A DNA stretch of 8,562 nucleotides from NCBI GenBank assembly GCA_029858545.1, contig JAOUFA010000146.1:1-8562 (forward strand), in the 5' to 3' direction. This stretch comes from Betaproteobacteria bacterium (GTDB taxonomy: Bacteria > Pseudomonadota > Gammaproteobacteria > Burkholderiales > SG8-39). Made by a program: the position numbers and the translations under genes. The notes under the pieces are model-generated. The model was not told the DNA's origin and did no database searches. It saw only the letters and a program-made list of their open reading frames with translations. Shown piece after piece: positions 1 to 5,359 of this stretch (the first letter of the stretch is position 1; each line of letters begins with the position of its first letter).

Positions 1-408
1 CAGGACGCGGCGACGATGCTGCTCGCCGGGGAAATCGATGCCGCGATCCTCGCGCCGCCGCCCAAGGACGCGCGCCTGCAGCCGGTCATCGCGGACCCCG
101 AGTCGGCGGCGCGCGCGTGGTACCGGCGCACGCAGGCGGTGCAGATCAACCACATGGTGGTGGTGCGGGAGTCGCTGACGCGATCGCATCCGGAGGCGGT
201 GCGCGAATTCTGGCGACTCCTGGTCGAGAGCCGCCGGCGGGGGGGCTCGACGCTGGAGGACGGTATCGACGCGCGGCCTTACGGACTCGATGCGATCCGT
301 CGCCCGCTCGAAGTTGCGATCGATTGCGTGGTCCGCCAGGGCCTCGTCCCACGGCGTCTCGGCGTCGACGAGTTGTTCGACGAGGTGACGCGTTCGTTTG
401 CCGTCTGA
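1..408 (+). CDS. C-terminal part of a periplasmic-binding-like protein (4,5-dihydroxyphthalate decarboxylase / NMT1-like family), 5' truncated
   Basis: The frame is open from base 1 and ends at TGA 406-408, giving about 135 C-terminal residues; the start lies outside the window. Visible family-like elements are a GEIDAAI segment near residue 10, an AWYRRT...INHMVVVR segment around residues 39-57, and a terminal PYGLDAIRRPLE...QGLVPRRLGVDELF region. That order (a dimer or substrate-lobe strand, an HxVVxR strand, then a PYGL helix and an 'RRL..EELF' tail) is what I recall from proteins annotated as 4,5-dihydroxyphthalate decarboxylase, which are related to NitT/TauT-type solute-binding proteins. 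Most members of this group have no proven decarboxylase activity, so the true substrate is unknown. The next gene, tonB, lies 84 bp downstream on the same strand behind its own promoter, so a shared operon is not required. The family call is moderate and the function is not assigned. Confidence 0.6.
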   Translation, partial: QDAATMLLAGEIDAAILAPPPKDARLQPVIADPESAARAWYRRTQAVQINHMVVVRESLTRSHPEAVREFWRLLVESRRRGGSTLEDGIDARPYGLDAIRRPLEVAIDCVVRQGLVPRRLGVDELFDEVTRSFAV

Positions 409-440
409 CGCGCCGCGTCGGGGGGCTGCGCCGCCGCCGG

Positions 441-449
441 TGTTATAGT
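441..449 (+). promoter_or_regulatory. Extended -10 promoter element for tonB
   Basis: TGTTATAGT fits the extended -10 pattern TGnTATAAT with one mismatch, in an otherwise very GC-rich gap after the upstream stop codon. No convincing -35 hexamer lies 16-18 bp upstream, which is tolerated for extended -10 promoters. Transcription would begin near base 456, before the ATG at 493. The GTG at 448-450 that would lengthen the tonB frame sits inside this element and is therefore an unlikely start. Confidence 0.5.
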
Positions 450-492
450 GCGTCGCTCGGGGCGGGACATGGCGGGTGCAGGCAACGATTGC

Positions 493-1245
493 ATGACAGA
501 GCCGGGCGCGCGCGATTCTCTGCGTGTATTCGGCTATGCGCTGCTCGCGTCCATCGTGGCGCACAGCGTGGTCTTGCTCGCGCTGCCGGGCCTGCGCGCG
601 GACGTGGCGAGAATGACGGCACCGACCCCCTTGCTCGCGTGGCTGGCCTACGAGCAGCCGCTGGCGCATGCCGCACCGTCTGCGCGCGCGCGTCCCGCCG
701 CGCCGCCCCCGCCGTCGCGAGCGATGGTTGCCGCGGCGCCGCCCGCGGAACCCGCGACGGCAGCCGATCGCCCTCCCGAAACGCGCAGTATCGCGCCCGC
801 GCCGCTAGCGGCGGCCGCCGTGCCCTCCGCGCGCGATGCCGCGCCGTCCCCGCGGCAGGCGGCGCTGCGATCGCCCACCGGGACGGCAGCCACCGCGGCC
901 GAGACGGCGGCTGTCGCGGCCGCCCCCGCAGGGCCCGATCCGGCGCTGGTCCGGCAGTATCGCGTCGCGGTGATGGGCGCCGCGCAGCGCTACAAGCGCT
1001 ATCCGCGCATCGCGATGGAAAACACCTGGCAGGGTCGCGTCGAGGTGACGATGAAAGTGCGCGCCAATGGAAGCCTCGCCACGCTCGACGTCAAGAAGAG
1101 CACCGGCCACGCGGTGCTCGATCACCAGGCGCTCGACATGATCCGCGAAGCGAATTCGCGCACCCCGCTGCCCGAGACGCTGCGCGGGCGCGAGTTCGCG
1201 ATTGATATTCCCGTCGTGTTCAGCCTGAGGGATCCCAGCACCTGA
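493..1245 (+). CDS. tonB: TonB-like energy transducer protein
   Basis: This 250-residue protein has the TonB plan: one N-terminal membrane helix, a long Ala/Pro-rich periplasmic linker and a TonB C-terminal domain. The helix spans about residues 12-32 and contains SIVAH (S20, H24). This is the SxxxH pattern that in E. coli TonB is needed for coupling to ExbB/ExbD. The linker, about residues 50-150, is rich in Ala, Pro and Arg and lacks the regular Glu-Pro/Lys-Pro repeats of enteric TonB. The C-terminal domain (about 160-248) shows YPRIA, QGRVEV, VRANGSLATLDVKKSTGH and LDHQALDMIREA. TonB couples the proton-motive force of the inner membrane to outer-membrane siderophore or metal receptors. I chose ATG 493 because it lies downstream of the -10 element and directly precedes the helix; ATG 469 is an alternative and the ribosome binding site is weak for both. 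No exbB, exbD or receptor gene is in the window. The adjacent ferric-iron ABC genes fit an iron role. Confidence 0.88.
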   Translation: MTEPGARDSLRVFGYALLASIVAHSVVLLALPGLRADVARMTAPTPLLAWLAYEQPLAHAAPSARARPAAPPPPSRAMVAAAPPAEPATAADRPPETRSIAPAPLAAAAVPSARDAAPSPRQAALRSPTGTAATAAETAAVAAAPAGPDPALVRQYRVAVMGAAQRYKRYPRIAMENTWQGRVEVTMKVRANGSLATLDVKKSTGHAVLDHQALDMIREANSRTPLPETLRGREFAIDIPVVFSLRDPST

Positions 1246-1250
1246 GGCGC

Positions 1251-1266
1251 CCCGCCGCGACGCGGG
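1251..1266. terminator. Weak hairpin between convergent tonB and fbpC
   Basis: CCCGC (1251-1255) and GCGGG (1262-1266) can pair into a 5-bp stem with a 6-base loop, in the 28-bp gap between the convergent stop codons of tonB and fbpC. There is no T-tract on either strand. It may help termination, but in DNA this GC-rich such stems are common by chance. Confidence 0.2.
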
Positions 1267-1273
1267 CCGCCGG

Positions 1274-2368
1274 TCACAGCGCGTCCGGCTCGCGCTCCGG
1301 GGCAAACGCGACGATGTGGTCGACGTCGAGACGTATGCCGATGCGCTCCCCGAGCGCGTGGTTGTGATGGCTCGGCACCAGGGCAAGCACCTTGCGGCCG
1401 CTCGCGAGGCGCAGCGTGTACAGGATCTCCGCGCCGCGGAACGCCTTGTGTACGACTTCCGCGCGCGTCGTCGCCTTGTCGTCGTGCACGATGTCGTCGG
1501 GGCGCAGCAGCACGTCGGCCAGGCAATCGCCTTCGCAACGGCCGCAGCCGATTTGGCAGTCCCGCGGGATATTGCCTTCCAGCACGCCGAGTTCGATCTC
1601 GACGCGGCGCTCGTCGAGCACCTTCGCCGGGAGAAACACGCCCTGTCCGATGAAGTTCGCGACGAAGCGGTTCATCGGGCGATGGTAGAGGTTGTACGGA
1701 GCGTCCCACTGCTGGATGCGGCCGCCGGCCAGGATGCCGATCTCGTCGGCGATCGCGAAGGCCTCGTTCTGGTTGTGGGTCACGAGAATGGCGGTCGCCC
1801 CCGACGCCTTGATGATATCGCGCAGTTCGATCGACAGGCGTTCGCGCAACTGCACGTCGAGGTTGGAGAATGGCTCGTCGAGGAGCAGCAGGTCCGGGCG
1901 TGGCGCGAGCGCGCGCGCGAGGGCGACACGCTGCTGCTGGCCGCCGGAAATCTGGTGCGGATACTTCGCGAGTAAGTCGTCGAGTCCGACGAGCGCGGCG
2001 AGATCGCGCACGCGCGCTGTGCGCGCCTGCGCCGGGGTCTTGCGCAGGCCGAAGGCGATATTGTCCACAACCGTGAGATGCGGAAACAGCGCGTACTCCT
2101 GAAACACCATGCCGATGCGCCGCTTCTCGGGTGCGAGCATCGTCCCGCGCGCGGAAACAAGACGACCGTCGAGCCGGATCTCGCCGCCTTGCACCGGCTC
2201 GAAACCGGCGATGCAGCGCAAGACCGTGGTCTTGCCGCAGCCGCTCGGCCCGAGCAGGCAACCGATCGCGCCGCGGGCGAGCGAAAAGGACAAGCCCTCC
2301 ACCACGGCGCGGTCGGAGTAGGATTGGCGGAGATTGTCGACCTGAAGGAGCGGGGACGGCTGACTCAC
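1274..2368 (-). CDS. fbpC: Ferric-iron ABC transporter ATP-binding protein (FbpC-like)
   Basis: This 364-residue cytoplasmic ATPase would drive the FbpB permease. All ABC motifs are intact: Walker A GPSGCGKTT (40-48), Q-loop FQEYALFPHL (Q90), signature SGGQQQR (141-147), Walker B LLLLDEP (D164, E165), D-loop SNLD (168-171) and switch His in VTHNQNEAF (H198). Residues about 240-364 form a C-terminal regulatory/TOBE-like region typical of the FbpC/PotA/CysA subgroup, including LLRPDDI at 287-293. Unusually, that region holds four cysteines (271, 275, 278, 282) spaced C-x3-C-x2-C-x3-C. The start is taken as GTG 2368: the frame stays open to 2482, but a perfect TATAAT lies at 2375-2380, only six bases upstream of GTG, so longer versions are unlikely. 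This makes a leaderless mRNA possible. The gene is divergent from fbpB and convergent with tonB. The iron specificity is inferred from adjacent fbpA and fbpB; the ATPase family call is certain. Confidence 0.92.
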   Translation of the reverse strand: MSQPSPLLQVDNLRQSYSDRAVVEGLSFSLARGAIGCLLGPSGCGKTTVLRCIAGFEPVQGGEIRLDGRLVSARGTMLAPEKRRIGMVFQEYALFPHLTVVDNIAFGLRKTPAQARTARVRDLAALVGLDDLLAKYPHQISGGQQQRVALARALAPRPDLLLLDEPFSNLDVQLRERLSIELRDIIKASGATAILVTHNQNEAFAIADEIGILAGGRIQQWDAPYNLYHRPMNRFVANFIGQGVFLPAKVLDERRVEIELGVLEGNIPRDCQIGCGRCEGDCLADVLLRPDDIVHDDKATTRAEVVHKAFRGAEILYTLRLASGRKVLALVPSHHNHALGERIGIRLDVDHIVAFAPEREPDAL

Positions 2369-2374
2369 CGCGGA

Positions 2375-2380
2375 ATTATA
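2375..2380 (-). promoter_or_regulatory. -10 element of fbpC promoter
   Basis: The minus strand reads TATAAT, a perfect -10 hexamer, followed by TCCGCG and then the GTG start codon of fbpC. Transcription starting seven bases downstream of the hexamer would coincide with the first base of GTG. No good -35 is present; CTGACC (2395-2400) is a partial match, but with only a 14-bp spacer. Confidence 0.5.
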
Positions 2381-2427
2381 CGTCCCCGCCGCATGGTCAG
2401 ATTCGAGGATAGCGCCGGTATTGGCCC

Positions 2428-2433
2428 TATACT
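2428..2433 (+). promoter_or_regulatory. Candidate -10 element of fbpB promoter
   Basis: TATACT matches the -10 consensus at five of six bases, 33 bp before the proposed TTG start of fbpB. No clear -35 is visible. The roughly 100-bp divergent gap thus appears to hold one -10 element for each direction, about 50 bp apart. Confidence 0.35.
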
Positions 2434-2466
2434 TGCGCGCCTTTTCGCTGGGCAAAGAAATTCGAA

Positions 2467-4116
2467 TTGAACACACCAACAATCACTCTAGGGCGGATCG
2501 GAGGGCTCGGCGCGGCCTCGCTCGTCGCCGCGGCCCTGCTCCTATTGCCGATTGCCGCGGTGTTCTCGAGCGTGTTCGGCGCCGGCGGCGAGGTCTGGGG
2601 CCATTTGCTGCGGTATTCGTTACCCGGCTATGCCTGGAACACCGCGCTGCTTCTCGCCGGCGTTGCTTTGGGGGTGATCTCGATCGGGGTGCTTTCCGCC
2701 TGGCTGGTCACCGCTTATCGGTTCCCCGGCCGCGGCGTGCTCCAGTGGGCGCTGATGCTGCCGCTCGCGATGCCCGCCTACGTGATGGCCTATGCGTATA
2801 CCGACTGGCTGCAGTTCACCGGCCCGCTGCAAAGTGGTCTGCGCGCGCTGACCGGCTGGCAGGCCCGCGAGTATTGGTTTCCCGAGATCCGCTCGATCGG
2901 GGGCGCGGCGGCGATGCTTTCGTTCGCGCTCTACCCCTATGTGTACCTGATCGCGCGCACCGCGTTTCTCGATCTCTCGCGCAGCGCGATCGAGGCGGGA
3001 CGCCTCGCGGGCTATTCGGCATGGGCGAGATTTTTCCGCGTCGCGCTGCCGCTCGCGCGGCCGGCGATCGCCGCGGGCGCGGCGCTCGCGCTGATGGAGA
3101 CGCTCGCGGATTTCGGCACCGTGTCGTACTTCGCGCTGGAGGTATTCACCACCGGCATTTTCAAGGCCTGGTTTTCCATGGGCGAACCGGTAGTCGCGGC
3201 GCAGTTGTCGAGCTGTCTGCTGGTCTTCGTCGCGTTGCTGCTCGCGCTGGAGCGCGCGAGCCGGGGCAAGGCAGCCTACTATGCCGTGTCGCATCGGCGG
3301 GCGACGCCGCCGCAGCGCCTGCGCGGAGCGGCGGCGCTCGCGGCGCTGTGCGCCTGCGGTGCGCCCGTGCTGTTCGGTTTCCTGCTGCCGGCGGGGATCC
3401 TGCTCAAGCTCGCGCTCGGCGACGCGGAAATCCATTTGAGCGCGCGCGTCTTCGTCTTGATCGGCAACAGCTTCACCGGCGCGGGCGTGACGGCGGCCGT
3501 CGCGGTCGCCCTCGCGATGGTGATGGCCTACGGCGCGCGGCTCACGCGCAGCCCCGCGGTCGCGGCGGCCAACCGCGTGGCCGCCCTCGGCTACGCGATT
3601 CCGGGCGCGGTGATCGCGGTCGGCGTGCTGGTGCCCTTGACCCGCGTCGATCACGCGCTTGCCGACTGGCTTGAGCGGGCATTGGGCGTGACGCCGGGAC
3701 TGGTTCTGAGCGGCACGCTCGTCGCGCTCGTGTACGCCTATCTCGTGCGCTTTCTCGCGATCGCGCTGCAGGCCACCGAGTCGGGGCTCGCGAAGATCAC
3801 GCCGCGCATGGAGGACGCCGCGCGCTCGCTCGGCGCCTCGCCCGCGGGCACCCTCGCGCGCGTGCATATGCCGCTCCTTGCCGCGAGCCTGGTGACCGCC
3901 GGGCTGCTCGTGTTCGTGGATGTGATGAAGGAACTTCCCGCGACCCTCGCGCTGAGGCCCTTTGGCTTCGACACCCTCGCGGTCGAGGCCTACAACCTCG
4001 CCAAGGACGAACGGCTCGCCGAGGCCGCGGTCCCCTCGCTCATCGTCGTCGCGATCGGCCTCCTGCCGCTGCCCCTCGTCTGGCGCAGCCTCACCCGCAG
4101 CGAACCCGAAGCCTGA
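2467..4116 (+). CDS. fbpB: Ferric-iron ABC transporter permease, fused two-domain (FbpB-like)
   Basis: This 549-residue inner-membrane protein would form the Fe3+ translocation channel. It carries two tandem permease (BPD_transp_1) domains, about residues 55-265 and 330-540, each with several hydrophobic segments, preceded by a membrane helix at about 14-37. Both have the cytoplasmic EAA loop that docks the ATPase: EAGRLAGYSAWARFFRVALP (176-195) and EDAARSLGASP...RVHMPL (449-470). The segment MKELPATLALRPFGFDTLA (487-505) is characteristic of FbpB-type iron permeases. The length is normal for the fused family. The only start compatible with the first helix is TTG 2467; the first internal Met is near residue 97, inside the first domain. 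The ribosome binding site is poor (AAAGAAA, 2454-2460), so translation may be weak. It faces fbpC divergently and fbpA convergently, so the three parts cannot be one transcript. Confidence 0.93.
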   Translation: MNTPTITLGRIGGLGAASLVAAALLLLPIAAVFSSVFGAGGEVWGHLLRYSLPGYAWNTALLLAGVALGVISIGVLSAWLVTAYRFPGRGVLQWALMLPLAMPAYVMAYAYTDWLQFTGPLQSGLRALTGWQAREYWFPEIRSIGGAAAMLSFALYPYVYLIARTAFLDLSRSAIEAGRLAGYSAWARFFRVALPLARPAIAAGAALALMETLADFGTVSYFALEVFTTGIFKAWFSMGEPVVAAQLSSCLLVFVALLLALERASRGKAAYYAVSHRRATPPQRLRGAAALAALCACGAPVLFGFLLPAGILLKLALGDAEIHLSARVFVLIGNSFTGAGVTAAVAVALAMVMAYGARLTRSPAVAAANRVAALGYAIPGAVIAVGVLVPLTRVDHALADWLERALGVTPGLVLSGTLVALVYAYLVRFLAIALQATESGLAKITPRMEDAARSLGASPAGTLARVHMPLLAASLVTAGLLVFVDVMKELPATLALRPFGFDTLAVEAYNLAKDERLAEAAVPSLIVVAIGLLPLPLVWRSLTRSEPEA

Positions 4117-4154
4117 CCATCAACGCAAACCGGACGATAGGGCGGAAGAGTTTG

Positions 4155-4198
4155 CCCCACGACGGTGGAGGGGCGCGGGGGTAGGGTGCTGCTCACCC
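4155..4198. terminator. Two short hairpins between convergent fbpB and fbpA
   Basis: The 90-bp gap between the fbpB and fbpA stop codons contains CCAC (4157-4160) / GTGG (4165-4168) with a GACG loop, and GGGTG (4184-4188) / CACCC (4194-4198) with a CTGCT loop. GGGGGT (4177-4182) can alternatively pair with ACCCCC (4195-4200). Neither strand has a U-run after the stems, so these are not classical intrinsic terminators. Their position suits bidirectional termination. Confidence 0.3.
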
Positions 4199-4206
4199 CC
4201 GCATCC

Positions 4207-5238
4207 TTACTTCCAGCCGACTCGATCGAAGAGCTTCTGCGCGGCGGACTGGTTGCGCCCGAGGATGCCGATATTCATGCGGTCGTACTTGAATTCGCCG
4301 AATTGCAGGAGGACCGGATTGTCCGTGCGCAGGTTCTCCACGACCGGCCATTCGTTGTTGCCGTCTGCGAAATAGCGCTGTGCGCTGTCGCTCGCCAGGT
4401 ATTCGAGGAATTTGACCGCCGCCTCGCGGTGCGGCGCATGCTTGAGTATCGCGGCGCCCGAGACATTGACGTGAGTCCCACTGCCCGACCGGTCGGGGAA
4501 GACGATGCCGACCTTGTCGGCGGCCGTTCTTTCGTCCGCCTTCTTCGAGCGCGCGAGCCGCGCGTAGTAGTAGTGATTGCCGAGGGCGACATCGCATTCG
4601 CCCGCGGCGACGCCCTTGATCTGGTCCGTGTCGCCGCCCTTGGGTTCGCGCGCGAAGTTCGTCCTGACCGCGCTCGCCCAGGCCTCCGCCTTCGCCTCGC
4701 CGAGGCGTTCGATGAACGCGGCCATCATCGAGAGGTTGTAAAGGTTGGTCGACGAGCGCACACATATCCTGCCCTTCCACTTCGGTTCGGCGAGCGCGGC
4801 GTAGCTGGCGACCTCCGCGGGCTTCACCCTCGCCTTGTTGTAGGCGATCACGCGCGCGCGCAGCGAGTAGCCGAACCAATACCCGCCGGGCTCGCGGAAA
4901 CTCGCCGGGATGCGCGCCTCGAGGGTCTGCGACTTGACCTGCTGCAACAGATCCATCTGCTGGGCGCGCCACAGGCGCCCCGCATCGACCGTGATCAGCA
5001 CGTCCGCGGGGCTGCGCGCGCCTTCGTTGCGCAGTCGTTCGAGCAGGGCGTCCTCGCCGGCTTCGATGCGCTGGATCTTGATCCCGGTCTGCCGCGTGAA
5101 TTCGGTGTAAAGAGCCTCGTCGGTCTGGTAGTGTCGCGACGAGTAGAGATTCAGCACCGGCTCAGCGGCGCGCGAGTCCAGGGAAAGAAGCATGAATAGC
5201 GGAAGTAATGCGATGCTCCAGCGAAAACCATGACTCAT
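4207..5238 (-). CDS. fbpA: Periplasmic ferric-iron-binding protein (FbpA/FutA-like)
   Basis: This 343-residue solute-binding protein would capture Fe3+ in the periplasm and deliver it to FbpB/FbpC. Residues 1-25 form a signal peptide: charged start, hydrophobic core IALLPLFMLLSL (9-20), then DSRAA, with cleavage likely after A24 or A25. The mature start LNLYSSRHYQTDEALY (29-44) is the typical N-terminal strand of the FutA/FbpA group, with the RHY tyrosine (Y37). GNHYYYARL (220-228) holds the tyrosine cluster that supplies iron ligands in this family, and Y120/Y124 lie in the WFGYS region. HVNVSGAAILKHAPH (256-270) and the ending FDRVGWK also fit. ATG 5238 is chosen because it directly precedes the signal peptide and has a good GGAGA ribosome binding site seven bases upstream. 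Upstream extension of the frame has no signal character. It runs convergent with fbpB and divergent from the helicase gene. Confidence 0.94.
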   Translation of the reverse strand: MSHGFRWSIALLPLFMLLSLDSRAAEPVLNLYSSRHYQTDEALYTEFTRQTGIKIQRIEAGEDALLERLRNEGARSPADVLITVDAGRLWRAQQMDLLQQVKSQTLEARIPASFREPGGYWFGYSLRARVIAYNKARVKPAEVASYAALAEPKWKGRICVRSSTNLYNLSMMAAFIERLGEAKAEAWASAVRTNFAREPKGGDTDQIKGVAAGECDVALGNHYYYARLARSKKADERTAADKVGIVFPDRSGSGTHVNVSGAAILKHAPHREAAVKFLEYLASDSAQRYFADGNNEWPVVENLRTDNPVLLQFGEFKYDRMNIGILGRNQSAAQKLFDRVGWK

Positions 5239-5242
5239 TATC
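5224..5242. promoter_or_regulatory. Weak candidate Fur box over the fbpA start codon
   Basis: On the plus strand these 19 bases end in CATTATC, identical to the last seven bases of the classical Fur consensus GATAATGATAATCATTATC. By hand count, 11 of 19 positions match. On the minus strand the same area reads GAGAAT-C-GATAAT-G, two GATAAT-like hexamers just before and into the ATG. Iron control of fbpA by Fur is well established in other bacteria, but this match is marginal and sits downstream of the likely promoter. Confidence 0.25.
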
Positions 5243-5245
5243 GAT

Positions 5246-5250
5246 TCTCC
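5246..5250 (-). promoter_or_regulatory. Ribosome binding site of fbpA
   Basis: GGAGA on the minus strand lies seven bases upstream of ATG 5238. It is the clearest Shine-Dalgarno sequence of the window and fixes the start of fbpA. Confidence 0.7.
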
Positions 5251-5262
5251 AGACGCTTTCTG

Positions 5263-5271
5263 ATTAAAACA
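5263..5271 (-). promoter_or_regulatory. Candidate extended -10 promoter of fbpA
   Basis: The minus strand reads TGTTTTAAT, an extended -10 (TGn followed by TTTAAT, five of six matches). Transcription would start near 5256, leaving a short leader that contains the GGAGA site. It sits in a locally AT-richer stretch between fbpA and the helicase gene. No good -35 was found. Confidence 0.4.
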
Positions 5272-5359
5272 GCCTTGCGCAGCGCGCATGGTACGGAAGT
5301 ACGGGAAGGCAGTCAATGAGAATGCCTCTCGTTTGCGATACGACGCGTCCCGGCTGCCG

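Noticed and set aside
448..492. Longer TonB version from GTG 448
   Set aside because: This GTG lies inside the extended -10 TGTTATAGT, and the extra 15 residues add no membrane or domain feature.
1316..1975. A 219-codon plus-strand open frame opposite fbpC
   Set aside because: It is the mirror of a strong ABC ATPase gene whose motifs are all intact on the minus strand. In DNA this GC-rich, stop codons are rare in several frames, and the translation shows no domain or membrane pattern.
2369..2482. Longer FbpC version from ATG 2482
   Set aside because: The added 38 residues precede the normal ABC N-terminus, overlap the fbpB start and contain a perfect -10 hexamer; homologs begin shortly before the LLQVDNL-type strand.
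2421..3867. Long open frames on both strands over fbpB (2421-3674 plus, 2620-3867 minus)
   Set aside because: Both translations are Arg/Ala/Gly-rich without motifs, while the fbpB frame gives two clear permease domains with EAA loops. They are shadows caused by high GC.
4155..4200. Rho-independent terminator between fbpB and fbpA
   Set aside because: Stems of only 4-6 bp without a T-run on either strand do not meet the definition; kept only as low-confidence hairpins.
4165..5199. A 344-codon plus-strand open frame opposite fbpA
   Set aside because: The minus strand encodes a complete iron-binding protein with signal peptide, good ribosome binding site and tyrosine ligands. The plus frame has no recognisable content.
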